This document shows positions 39,102-49,152 of a stretch of 64,000 nt of DNA, in pieces (the stretch's first letter is position 1; each line of letters begins with the position of its first letter). The DNA is from Phytophthora quininea (taxonomy: Eukaryota; Oomycota; Peronosporomycetes; Peronosporales; Peronosporaceae). The DNA lies in NCBI GenBank assembly GCA_011947345.1, contig JAAVTG010000554.1, positions 1 to 64,000 of the forward strand. The letters run 5' to 3'. The notes beneath the pieces are model-generated. The model was not told where the DNA came from, ran no database searches, and was given only the letters and a program-made list of their open reading frames with translations. The position numbers and the translations under genes are program-made.

Positions 39102-40016
39102 ATGCTGCGTCGGGCGATTGCGCAGATCGCGCGCGTGCAGGCGCCAACTCGCGGCTACGGCGTGCGCTTCGCCACCATTAATGGTATTGCTCAGATTAAG
39201 AGCTTCGTTTTGAGCGGTTTGTGGCTTCTGAGGGTGCCAAACTGAAGTCGCTATCCCAATGAACAGGCAACCAAGTACGCACTGGCATGGCACTGGAAAT
39301 CGACGGCAAGATCTACCGCGTGGGCAAGAATCAGCACGTAAAGCCTGGCAAGGGTGGGGCCTACGTCCAGGTAGGTCCATTTGATCGCTGTTTCCGAGGC
39401 TAAAGGTGGAAGATTAACCCCGAAATGTGGCCAGGCGGAGCTCAGGGAGATCAAGACTGGCGCCAAGATGAACCGCCGCTTCCGAGCGGCGGAGACGGTG
39501 AACAAGGCGCCGCTCGGTCCGGACGAGCCGTTCCAGTTCCTGTACTACAATGGCGACCACCTGGTCATCATGCACAATTCAACGTTTGAGCAGGTGCGGC
39601 AAGCAAGAGCAACATGGGGCGGAGGTGAGGTTCTGACCTTTAGTTTAATGTTATTGGCGCAGATGGAGATCGAGCGCGAGCTGTTTGCTGGTCGGCAGCT
39701 CGAGTTCCTGCAGGAAGGCATGACGCTGTCGCTGCAGATCATCGACGGCGACGTGCTCTGGGCCAACATGCCCGAGTACGTGACGCTGGCTGTCACGGTG
39801 CGTACATTTGCTACCGCCTACCGCAATACTTTTAATCTGACTGGAACGCGGTCCGATGCGCAGAAAACTACCGCCAAGAACGTCGCAGACTCTCCGTTGA
39901 GCGTCAAGGACGCGACGTTGGAGAACGGCGCCGTGGTCAAGGTACCGCTGTTCATCGAGATCGGCAACCAGGTCAAGGTGGCCACGGAGGACGGCTCGTA
40001 CGTCGACAAGCTCTGA
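39102..40016 (+). CDS. efp: Bacterial-type elongation factor P, organellar
   Basis: Translation factor that relieves ribosome stalling at proline runs. Five exons (introns about 39184-39266, 39371-39434, 39594-39662, 39798-39863) join in frame. A presequence, MLRRAIAQIARVQAPTRGYG, suggests mitochondria. The KOW-like first domain has GNQVRTGMALEIDGKIYRVG and the loop KPGKGGAYVQAELREIKTG, keeping the Lys that bacteria modify. The OB domains follow, with NGDHLVIMHNSTFEQ, EGMTLSLQIIDGDVLWANMP and the C-terminal ENGAVVKVPLFIEIGNQVKV, which matches the EF-P signature. This is EF-P rather than cytosolic eIF5A because the third domain is present. Length is near 210 residues after splicing. A plastid-derived origin cannot be excluded. 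Confidence 0.92.
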
Positions 40017-40678
40017 GCAGCTCCAGCGAGGTGATCGTTGGTCGAAGCCACTTACCCCGCTAGCGATCGTGGCAAATGTAGCGAAAATGCCTCAAGTGTC
40101 CTCCTGTCAAGGTAATTTGAATAGTTGTCAAATCGCCGAGACTCGCTTCCCGAAACCTTTCATTGCAGCGACGGCCAGCAGCGACATCCATGGCGGCGCG
40201 TTCGGGAAGGCAACTGCCATCCTTTGGGAGATACCGACGCCGGCAAGCTCACCCCCTCCTCGCGTTCTCGACCAGCCGATTCTCCGCCGCCCACGTGTCC
40301 AGCTCGGATAACGGTTTCACAAAAATCAGCGAGTGTGCACACGTCGCAGGATCAGAGCTCGAGATGCGAATGCTGGTCGTCTTCGCAATGCCCTCGACCG
40401 GAAGAGCGGACCAGAGCGATCTCCTTCCTCATCTGTCGAGGAGCTGTCTTCACAGTCAGCAACAACCTCGAAGCGAGGGCTACACATCTTGGCGCCTTCC
40501 CGCCTTCCCTCGGTCCACGACGCTCAGACAAATATTCGACACTCGGCACCTTGTCCATCACCTGCGACCTCTCAAGCCAACGTAGAGTCGGGCGCGTGTT
40601 CGCGTGCCAGCGATTCAGCTGGTCATTCCTCCTTTGGATCAATCCGACCCACTCCAAGCCACCAGCAGCAGCAGAACC
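40017..40678. other. Intergenic / long 5' leader before the endosulfine-like gene
   Basis: About 660 bases between the EF-P stop and the ATG at 40679. Overlapping plus-strand frames (Ser/Pro/Arg-rich) are open by composition but have no domain. The region probably holds the promoter and leader of the next gene. Nothing else was recognised. Confidence 0.4.
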
Positions 40679-41137
40679 ATGGCCAACTCCAGCGAGAAGT
40701 CTGCGTCGTCAGCTTCAGAGCACCAGCACCAGCGCTGCTTCGGTGACTGCCCCCACGCCGTGGCCTCCACCATCATGCAGCGCCACCGCGACAACCGCCA
40801 GCGCTTCGACTCGGCCGACTACGAGATGGCGCAGCGAAGTTCCGGGGACTGTGCCGGCTGCACGTGCGGCCACTGCACGCCGCAGGACCTGGAGCAAGAA
40901 CCCGAGCCGGGCAACAAGAGCGAGGAGCGCGAGCAGCTGCGGTGTCTGCGACTGCAGCGTTTCGACTCGGCCGACTGGGCCCTGCAGGAGCAGCGCGCGC
41001 GACTGGCGCCAGAGTCCGACGACGTCCCCGCCGCCGACGAGCCCAACGTCGCCCAGCGACTGATGGAGCGACATGCAGTCAAGACCTGCAGCTACGTCGG
41101 CCCGGCGCCCGTCAACTCTTCAAGCAGCGAAGCGTAG
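40679..41137 (+). CDS. Endosulfine-like protein with two FDSAD motifs
   Basis: About 152 residues, starting MANSSEKSASSASEHQHQRC at an ATG in good context (ACCATGG). The protein is acidic, Cys-, Gln- and Ser-rich and looks disordered. It carries two related boxes, RQRFDSADYEMAQ and LQRFDSADWALQ, each close to the endosulfine/ARPP19 signature (FDSGDY plus M/A), in which the Ser is phosphorylated by Greatwall to turn the protein into a PP2A-B55 inhibitor. A third similar spacing, QRLMERHAVKTCSYVG, lies near the end. Cys pairs occur before each box (CFGDCPH, CAGCTCGHC). If homologous, it would act in mitotic or nutrient control. Homology rests only on the short motif. An upstream in-frame ATG at 40604 is possible. 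Confidence 0.6.
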   Translation: MANSSEKSASSASEHQHQRCFGDCPHAVASTIMQRHRDNRQRFDSADYEMAQRSSGDCAGCTCGHCTPQDLEQEPEPGNKSEEREQLRCLRLQRFDSADWALQEQRARLAPESDDVPAADEPNVAQRLMERHAVKTCSYVGPAPVNSSSSEA

Positions 41138-41324
41138 AGAAGAAAAAACTCCTAGACAATGAGCCTTGTAGCTACTAAGATTTATAGCCGCAGCGACGGT
41201 GAAATGTACAGCACTCGATTCCTTCTTGCCTTCGTTCGAGTTGAGCGCAAAGCGTCTTGAAGTTGACCACCACGTCAGAAGAAATGGCTACATATCTTGT
41301 TCCCTTTCTTTGACAGGTCCTGAA

Positions 41325-41902
41325 ATGCTCGAGAGGCACGCGCTCGGTAAGACCGTCCTGCAGTATGATACCCAGCTATGTAGCTAACGCCTGGCGCAGT
41401 GATCGTAGTGGCGATTCTGTTTGCCACGTATCGACTGTCCCGACTGGAAGGCGAGCGGGGACGGCGGACGGCGTCGGTGGAGCAAGACGTAGGTCGTTAT
41501 ATATTATGGTAAACTCTATGTATTTTAATGTCGTGTTACCTGCAGTTTGATACTGCCCTGGGTTTCCTCAGCCGCCAACTCGATACCGGCACGTACCAAG
41601 TGCTTCGGATCGCAGGACATCCTAATTATCCCAACAAGCAGCAAGCGATGGTGGTGAACCGAGCATTCCCAATCCCACACGTGGGTACGTTCGGACACGT
41701 TGAATCCTTGTTGCTGTTGACATGTCTGATGACGTTTGATCGAGAAGAAGCCGAGCTTTTTGTAGACCAGCAGCTAGTGTTTGAGCAGCACAAGCAAAAG
41801 CGGAGAGATCGGCAGCAGCCTCCGCCCCCGATACGCTTCCGGATACACGATGTGCCAGCGATGACTCCTGTTGCGGAGGTTTGCTATGCCACTGTTGCTT
41901 GA
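41325..41902 (+). CDS. Small single-pass membrane protein, unknown
   Basis: Not recognised. Three exons join cleanly: 41325-41346, 41400-41488 and 41546-41902 (introns begin GTAAGA and GTAGGT and end GCAG and TGCAG). The product is about 155 residues. A short N-terminus (MLERHAL) leads into a hydrophobic stretch, VIVVAILFATYRL, then a basic linker and a soluble part with FDTALGFLSRQLDTGTYQV, HPNYPNKQQAMVVNRAFP and a coiled, Gln/Arg-rich region. The arrangement suggests a tail facing one side of an organelle or the plasma membrane. A further 5' exon is possible because an acceptor-like CAG lies just upstream at 41316. Confidence 0.6.
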
Positions 41903-42003
41903 GAGAAGTCTCACGATCTCTATGATGGCCAGGCCCTTCGACAGCAGAACCTCATCGCGTCACACGAGCAAGGCTACAAGCAAACTTGAACGAAGCAGAA
42001 GCC

Positions 42004-43343
42004 TCAGAGATTGAACATGTCGATCTCTTCTTCTGCCTCGCCATCAGCATCCGGATTCCCGTCAGTCTCGCTCAAAGGCGCTTTCGACTCGCTCAGTGTA
42101 TCTGCGGCCTGCTTCGCCTTCCAGCCAAATTGTATGACTGTTACAGTCAGATTGTCGACGCTTCCTTTCTTGTAAGCTGCTTTCACGATGGCATCAGCGG
42201 CGGCTTTAGCATCGTGAAAGAACGGCAGCGCAATATTCACCACCTCTTGTACACTCAGTACATCCCAGATACCATCGCAAGCCAACACGAGAAACAGGTC
42301 GTCATCTTTTACGTGGAAGTGCTTGACTTCCGGCTCGCAAGAAACCAATGGGGTCGGAGTCTTCAATGGTCGATCGCCGAAGGCACGTGATACCGCCAGA
42401 TACGTCGAGATCTCTTTCTCCACTGCCAATCCAGCGCCTGCCGCAGAGTAAACTCGAGGAATACCGGCGATCTTACCAACAAAGCCGCCAGCTTCTTCGA
42501 TCCGATGCTTTTCGTCGGGTCGATCAGGTTTGTGGTCGTTCGTAAGCGCTACTCCTTGTCCGTCGCGGCACATGACAGCGCGACAATCACCCACATTGAC
42601 AGTGAAGAAGCTCAAGTCTCGCGATGATTCATCCTTTTCGTCTCTTGCAGTGCCGTTCCCAGCGACGAACCAAACTAGCAACGCCGTCGAACCATCTCGC
42701 GACGGATTCTTCTGCAAAATCTGCGCATCAACGCGCTCAAACCCGTCCTTAAATGCTCTGACAAAATGAGCTAGCTGATCGCGATGCCATTGCTGCCGCT
42801 TATTGTGCCGTTCGGCTTCATCGTCTTCAATCTGCTTGACTTCTTGTTGCATTTCAGCAATGGCAGCCGTCAACTGATTCCGTAAAGCTTGTAATTCGTC
42901 CACTGCATCTGTCTCTGCTGATGATTCTGTTGCTATAGCATTCACTTCCTCAAGCTGCTGGCTCAGAGGCGCCAACTGCTCTAGGATCGCTCGTTTGCGA
43001 CCATTTTCCTGCTGAGAAAGCTCTTGAGAGCTGCGAAGGGAGTCCAATGCCTTGTCGCCAATGGTCTGGCGGTTAGTCGACGCAACATTCTTCACAAGTT
43101 GCCGAGCTAAGTAATCCGAGGTGAACGTGCCGCCATGCCCGTCAAAAATACCGAAAACCGGTCCGGGAAGTGCTCGACGGAGGAGACGTGGCGATCTTCG
43201 TTTGTCGGCTTCATCCCAGCCCACGACTCCGTCGCAAAGCGCAGTCCACGGATGTCCGACGCCGTCAGTTCGCCTCTCAGGCAGATACTCTTGTTCTTTA
43301 GACTGGTGGTGTCTTCGCCATCGCGATGCTTGCGCTTGGACAT
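42004..43343 (-). CDS. PP2C-family protein phosphatase
   Basis: Metal-dependent Ser/Thr phosphatase (PPM family). Start at MSKRKHRDGEDTTSLKNKSI. The motifs appear in order: GLRFATESWAGMKPTNEDRH, GIFDGHGG, SRDGSTALLV, FFTVNVGDCRAVMC, ALTNDHKPDRPDEKHRIEEA, YLAVSRAFGDRPLK, VLACDGIWDVLSVQEVV and KGSVDNLTVTVIQFG. Metal-binding Asp residues of DGHGG, CDG and DNLT are present. A Glu/Gln-rich coiled-coil insertion of about 100 residues lies between DGHGG and DGSTA. The tail is acidic (GEAEEEIDMFNL). Joining the first 60 or so residues to DGHGG needs one more base in the run at 43154-43157. No introns are evident. Confidence 0.93.
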
Positions 43344-43468
43344 CGCCACGCCGGCAAGTGAGCCCCGAAAAGATCTGCCTCGTTTTTGTAATACAATTGT
43401 CGACACCAAAATGCTGCAAGACTAAGATACGAAATCTATTGCTTTGACTCTAAGATTTTTGTCAGTTG

Positions 43469-45619
43469 TTAGTCGATGGAGTGTAGTTGAAGGCCAGCGG
43501 AGGCGCCAGCCAAACCGCGGTCGACATCGCACAGTAGCGGGCAAATGCTAATTGATAAAGCAAACAGAAAGTCAGAATGCAACACCTCCAAGCGTAGTAA
43601 CGACGGCGAATCCGTACATGGAGTCTGGGTGTTTGGAAGGCCATTGCACCCACAGATCTTCCACCGCATCCACGACGCTCTCGTGCAGCACCACCACGCA
43701 AATGGCATCGTATCCACCCGCTTCATAACAGTGGTTAGAATGGTACAATGCGATAAAGCAACTAATGCAAGCAGAATATACCTCCTGGTACGCCTGCGGT
43801 TAAAACACCAGGAAGTGCAAGCGTAGCGTCAAGGATCATAGTTTGCTCAGGAGGTTCGATTGGAACTCCAGCAGCGGCGCCCATTTCACTGCAAAAAATG
43901 TGTGATGAACAAATGAATCCTCTGGTATTTGCTAAAATGCCAAAACGTACCGTAAGTGCGTTCGGACTTGTGAGAAGGCTGTGTAAATTTCTACGAGTAC
44001 TGGTCCGATGACGGGATTTGAGCTGACCCACTTCAAACAACAAAACAATACATAAAAGGAATCAGCACGCATCTTGCAGAGATTAAAGGCAAGAGTTTGT
44101 ACCTGTTCGTGGGTTTGGGTTGCCAATATCTCCCAGTTCGTAGACAGCTCGCTGTTATCCTCGAGTTTACAGAGCTTAGCAAAGCCACGCTCAACTTCCA
44201 TATTGTGTGCATGCAGTGCAGACATCACAGCTAAGGCTTGCTCCGACTGGTCCTCTTTCCACTTGAGCACCTTTCGGACCATGGATACAGTCGCAGAGCC
44301 TGAAGAAATATCTCCCATCATCAAGTGGAAGCTCGAGGGCAACTTGAAGCGGTTCTGTCAACCGCACAAAACTTATCGTTAGTGCTACAAGCGCAAGTGC
44401 CTCGGGTTTTCGACAAAAACTTACCACACGACTAGAGGTGTTCCATAGTCGGCGATCCGTTATACATTTCGCAATATCTTCTGGAAGCAAGGATTGCTCG
44501 GTCGTGAACGTATTTAATATTGATGCAGGGAACCGAGTGTAACGTTGGGAACCGAAACACGCCGCAGACACATCAAAGCCACTACCAATCTGATAAACGA
44601 TACGTTAGTACCAATATAAAATAAACGAAGCGATATGCAACTAGACGCACCTTGCGCTGGACGTAGCAGTGGCTCAGCTGAGCCAAATTGTGCACAAGCT
44701 CAAGATCCTCTTTTCGCTCATTAAGGTCGATGGCTGGTACGAAAAAGCAACCAGTGCTGCAACCAGCGACGTCACAAGAGCAGCAGAGCTTCCCATTCCG
44801 GTCTTCAACGCGACCATTTTCCCTTCCACACGCTCTAAAATCACAAGTCAGAAACCAGTGTAGTGCGCTTCTCCGTTAACTAACTGTAAACAACAGTATA
44901 CCTTCCATAGTCGGCGGAAGGAATTTCTCCAGCGCTCGTAAATTTTCGCGACACAGTGACGTCTTAGCAGCTTGCAGCTAAGAAAACACAACACCATAAA
45001 TGAACTGGCCATTAAACTAGTCATCACTGACGACGTACCCGTTGCACTTGGGAGTAAAAGTCATTATCCCCACGAAGCTCAACACGAACACCCTCCCTGG
45101 TCTCCTGTAAAAGTTTGAACGTATCGTTCTTCTTGACCTGGTCCAGTCCTGCAATGCCGTTCAAGGCGCACAGCACTGTCTCCTCAATATATGCATTTCG
45201 ATCCGACTTTTCTCTACAACATGTCAATTTAATTATTTAAACCAAATAACTTCATCAAATCCCAACCAATTTTACCTCAATTGGAAGCGGATTCTGCCGC
45301 CCTCGCTCTCCTCGATCCACCCGTCAATGATCTGATCGAATTGCTTGCTTTCCACCATTAACGGGAACAGTCTGCGCCAGTCCGATGGGTATTGAGCATC
45401 GTCTTCCTCCTTGTTCGCCTATAGTAATAACGTTATCATGTTCAGTTTCTTCAATATATTTCCTAGTACAGCTTGTCTTACGCTGCTGGTCACTTGCGAG
45501 TAGAAGCGCGCTGTACTGGACAGCACGAGCCCCGAGTACTGCTCGTCCAGGACCAGGTAGCCGCCCACGAGCAGCACTTTACCCGGCGCAGACATGCGCG
45601 TAGAGCGCAGCATGGTCAT
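43469..45619 (-). CDS. Phosphomevalonate kinase
   Basis: GHMP-family kinase making mevalonate diphosphate in the cytosolic mevalonate pathway (ERG8 type). It begins [20 protein letters not shown] with the family N-terminal strand and [20 protein letters not shown]. The ATP loop [16 protein letters not shown] lies near 44777-44800, then [39 protein letters not shown], and [20 protein letters not shown] continuing into [18 protein letters not shown]. It ends WPSKHPDS then [13 protein letters not shown], joined by an intron starting GTACGG. At least eight exons with short introns are implied. It is divergent from the next gene across about 100 bases. Confidence 0.93.
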
Positions 45620-45720
45620 CGTGTTACAAACTTTTTGTTAAGTTCGAAAACACCTGGTATCTTGGAGTTTGTATGGTCCACAAACTTTCCGAGCCAATAT
45701 TTCGCATCGACCAGTTAGGC
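45620..45720. promoter_or_regulatory. 101-bp divergent promoter, phosphomevalonate kinase / low-complexity protein
   Basis: The two start codons are 101 bases apart on opposite strands, so this interval must hold both transcription starts. No motif was matched with confidence. Confidence 0.45.
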
Positions 45721-47361
45721 ATGGCGACAGGCTCGTACGTCGGCTGCGTAGCGCTCCCCAGCGCCCCTGGTTCCTCTCACCCACTCGCTGCTGCTTTCGT
45801 ATGACAGGGAAATCGCCAACCCGCTGCAGCAGCGCGCAGCCGCCGCCGCGCAGGTACAAACGCCGTCGTTCTACTTGGTTCTACCTTTCTACTTAAATAT
45901 TGAACCTTTTGGCGGTGGTTTACGCAGGTTCTGCTGGCCCCAGAGCGCAAAGTTGCTCCACATGAAATTCAGAACATGTTAGAGAAGAACGAGGCAGCGT
46001 TACGGGGCTGGAACCAGCTCCACAAGCAGCAGCGTACGTTGAATTGAAGCTCTGGAGGCTCTAGAGACCGCCCTACCTTGCTAGTAGTTGGTGAAGATAA
46101 CAATTTGGTGTTGTTTAATTTTTCCAATATTTTTCAGCGCCGAAGACCAGTGTGAGGGAGCACAAGAGTGGGTCAGGAGGTGTCTCGCCTTCCGCCAGCA
46201 GATTGCCTCACGGCTCGAGGTATTGGCTTCACTGGCGGACAAACAGATCGCCCAGGAAGACGAGAAGTCTGGGAAGAGAGTATCGCCTTCTACCAGTGTT
46301 GGAACAGTAGGAGCAACACCAAATGTGACGAGCAGTGCAATGGGGATGACGAACCAACCGTCGTCCGGAGCTTCCACTCAAGGATACATGTCCGCCCAGA
46401 CTTCGACGATGAACGGCAACCAAGTAGTGATCAATTCTAGTGGTTCGATAGCTTCGACTGCTTCGACGACAAATTCGGCGCCGATGATGGCGCCCACAGT
46501 GCCGGCAGAAACGCCGCCAACAATGTTTCCTGAACCCCCGATGCCGACGATGGGCCTCGCGTCCACGAGCACAAATATGTTCTTCCCAACAGGACAGAAC
46601 ACGCCGATGCAAACATCGCCTGCGTTCTCGTCGACCTCCTCGATGTCTACCTCCGGCGCAAATACGGCGAGTCAAGGATTCGCGATGAGCTCGGGAGCGC
46701 AGACGTTCACGCCAAACGCGTACATGGCCTCTACAAGTGGCCCAGTCAATTCCTCAGCACCTTTCATGAACCAACAGAACTTTATGATGGGTGGCATGAT
46801 GAACCAACAGCAGTTCATGGCGATGGCAATGCCAATGGACTTGACGTCTGCTGGCAATACCATGTACGGCAGCAACAACAGCTACAATATGTCGCCAGCG
46901 GGCAGTGGGGGCAACAACAATGCAAACAGCAGTGTTAACAACGCTAGCAGCAACAACTTCCCAGTGGATCCATTCAACGCCCCGCTGGGGTTTGCTCCCA
47001 ACGCGGGCTTTGGGTTCCCTATGGCGGGAATGCCGCAGATGATGGCGCCTATGACTGGAGCAAATTTCGCGGTCCCAGGTTCGTCCATGATGCCTAATAA
47101 TTTTGGGTATGGGGAAATGTCCATGGGCGTCCCAACGTCATCCCAAGCGATGATGCTGCCTACAATGTCGACACAGCAATTCCAGAATACACAGACGGGG
47201 TTGCAGCCATTCCATCAGCAACAGCAAGGCAATCAGTTTTCTCAAAATCTTCTGAAGATGAAACGGGTTCTCTAACTGCGCCACCAGATTTTGGAGACCC
47301 AGCAAACAACGTCAACATCTTCGAGGGGCTATCAGATGATGCGTTCTTTCCAATGCAATGA
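45721..47361 (+). CDS. Met/Asn/Gln/Ser-rich low-complexity protein with coiled-coil N-terminus
   Basis: Not recognised. The first exons give MATGSEIANPLQQRAAAAAQ, then VLLAPERKVAPHEIQNMLEK and NEAALRGWNQLHKQQR. The next exon has AQEWVRRCLAFRQQIASRLE and LASLADKQIAQEDEKSGKR. The exon junction near 46137 does not keep frame cleanly, so that splice is uncertain. The rest is about 320 residues rich in Met, Asn, Gln, Ser, Thr and Pro (FMGGMMNQQQFMAMAMPM and similar). One base missing in the A-run at 47244-47247 would carry the frame past the stop at 47275 into an acidic end, DFGDPANNVNIFEGLSDDAF, to 47361. The composition resembles transcriptional coactivators or condensate-forming proteins; a function is not claimed. 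Confidence 0.65.
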
Positions 47362-47403
47362 CCAACCTCTGTTCAACTATTTCGAAACTGTTCAAGTCGT
47401 CAT

Positions 47404-48238
47404 TTACTGGTACGCCGTTTGCTGTCTGTAGCGTGCGTTGAGCTCATCGTAGTCTCGACGAAGTAAGTCGTATAACTTCTCTCGTCGTACTGACATGTTT
47501 GCAGACACTTGCAGACGCGTTCGAATTGACGAAGGGATATTTCGCGAGACAGCGCTCACACGTCCGACACACTTGCTTCCGATGAGAATCTCGATCTTGT
47601 GCGCTTCGTCCACGAATTTGTGCGATGTGAAGTTAGCACGGGTTTCTCGATCAATCAGTAGCTCGGTAATTTTCGGCATGGTGAATGCACCTTGGTTAAA
47701 CCCTCTCTCCGAGGACTGGGTTACAGACGAGTACTTCCTCTGAGGCTTCACAGGCGAGTGGTTCCTCTGAGGCGATCTGAGAGCTTTAAATGGTTGCTGC
47801 CCGTCGAAGGTCATTGAACCGGACACATTGTTTGCAGCTGCTAAGTCGGATGACTGGAAGAACTCCTGCTTGTGGCGAATAGCATGTTGTGGGGATGGTC
47901 GTTGGTGATGAGGTTGAATTTCTGCAAACTGGGAGTTGAATGGTTTCACTGTTGACTGCAGTGTCATGAACTCAAGCGCTGGAGTTGGTGATATTACCGA
48001 TACGTGTTGTGGAAAGTATTTTGCTGTCGGAGGATGACGCAAAGCGAAGGACAGCTCACACTGCTGGTTCGGATCGTTGACTGTGGTCTATCTCTCGATA
48101 TCGGTCAATAAAAGACTTCTCAGTGGTTGTACCCTTTTCTTCAAATGGATTTATGTTCCCAACGTGCTTGTCGTATTCAAAAAGGTCCTTGTGCTTCTTG
48201 AAGAACGCTCTAGCCGCTGATGCAGGCGGGTGGTCCAT
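47404..48238 (-). CDS. Conserved-looking protein of unknown function
   Basis: Not recognised. Start MDHPPASAARAFFKKHKDLF at 48238, continuing FEYDKHVGNINPFEEKG. A one-base frame change near 48080-48095 links it to DPNQQCELSFALRHPPTAKY. The middle is Gln/His/Ser-rich, and the C-terminal third is helical and basic (HKIEILIGSKCVGRVSAVSR, MSVRREKLYDLLRRDYDELN). About 270 residues in all. Its start lies only 33 bases from the divergent CFAP20-domain gene, which hints at shared regulation and possibly a ciliary role. That is inference from position only. Confidence 0.6.
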
Positions 48239-48271
48239 TTCGGCTCGTTTGCATATGGCGACCTTTACAAC
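48239..48271. promoter_or_regulatory. 33-bp divergent gap between two start codons
   Basis: If both chosen starts are right, only 33 bases separate the ATGs at 48238 (minus) and 48272 (plus). Transcripts must then start inside the partner's coding region, or the plus gene starts at the later ATG at 48308. Confidence 0.5.
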
Positions 48272-49084
48272 ATGCAGGAAACGTCGGGTCCTTTACTATT
48301 CGCAAATATGAAGACTGCGAGCTCACTATCGACGCCGCCCACGCTGTCTTCGTCGTTATCAAGCGCTACTTCATTCGTTCGCATCGGCAATGGATCGTTT
48401 TCGCCTGGGGACCTGTTCGTGGAGAGCATTCTCCCTAAAGTCCTCACGAAGGACCGTACACCAGAGCTCTCTCGGAATATCGACAAAGCCAGAGGGTGGA
48501 GTGGAACCAAGAAACTTACGTCAGAGTCGAGTCGAGGCTCCAACACGAGCCTGCTATCCGAGTCGATCATGCTTCCGTTCGCAGAGCACCCAGTGATTCT
48601 CCAAGCCCAAGAGGAGTGTCGCTGTCTCATGAATGGTAGCGATGTCTGCGTGCTGGAAGATGAAACGGTCAAGGAAGATGTGGTGCAGGTACTGGGGACC
48701 GACGCTGAGCTCGTGTTCCCGGTGCGCAATATCTTCCGGTACTTCGTGTTGTTCGTCAAGAACATGGATCTGTTCCTTGAGTTCCACATCGAAGTGTTGG
48801 ACGACACACAGACGTATCGACGCTTCGCAGTGACCAACTCACGATCTTTGGCACGGGTGGAGAACTCGTCATGTCAACTGCCGCTCGTGCTCGGAACGCG
48901 TCCCGGTTGGCGCTACCTCTGCATGGACTTGCAGGACCTCACGCAACAAGCATTCGGTACTCGTCACGTTACCACGACGGAGGTTCGTATCGGAGGCAAT
49001 TGTCGTCTGCTGCGCATGTTCTTCCAAGATGAACTCTATCGTGACTCGGACCTACCAGCTCACCTCACCTTCCTCGGAACCTAA
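48272..49084 (+). CDS. CFAP20-domain protein
   Basis: Protein with a C-terminal CFAP20 (BUG22/GTL3-type) domain, a family of ciliary microtubule-associated proteins. The N-terminal 120 residues are Ser/Thr-rich and probably disordered. The domain covers roughly the last 130 residues: YFVLFVKNMDLFLEFHIEVL, DDTQTYRRFAVTNSRSLARV, GTRPGWRYLCMDLQDLTQQA, FGTRHVTTTEVRIGGNCRLL and RMFFQDELYRDSDLPAHLTF. The last two resemble the NCRIRRIYFSDRLY region of CFAP20. It ends at a TAA. The start at 48272 is preferred over the upstream GTG-led frame; a later ATG at 48308 is also possible. A role in zoospore flagella is inferred. No frame break was seen. Confidence 0.85.
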   Translation: MQETSGPLLFANMKTASSLSTPPTLSSSLSSATSFVRIGNGSFSPGDLFVESILPKVLTKDRTPELSRNIDKARGWSGTKKLTSESSRGSNTSLLSESIMLPFAEHPVILQAQEECRCLMNGSDVCVLEDETVKEDVVQVLGTDAELVFPVRNIFRYFVLFVKNMDLFLEFHIEVLDDTQTYRRFAVTNSRSLARVENSSCQLPLVLGTRPGWRYLCMDLQDLTQQAFGTRHVTTTEVRIGGNCRLLRMFFQDELYRDSDLPAHLTFLGT

Positions 49085-49152
49085 TGAAACATGCAAAGGA
49101 TTGGTAGAAGCCCTGGGTTTATTTACTTGTCGTTTTCTCGCGACCTTCGTGT

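Noticed and set aside
40125..41063. 312-codon Ser/Pro/Arg-rich plus-strand frame
   Set aside because: Overlaps the endosulfine-like gene in another frame and shows only composition bias.
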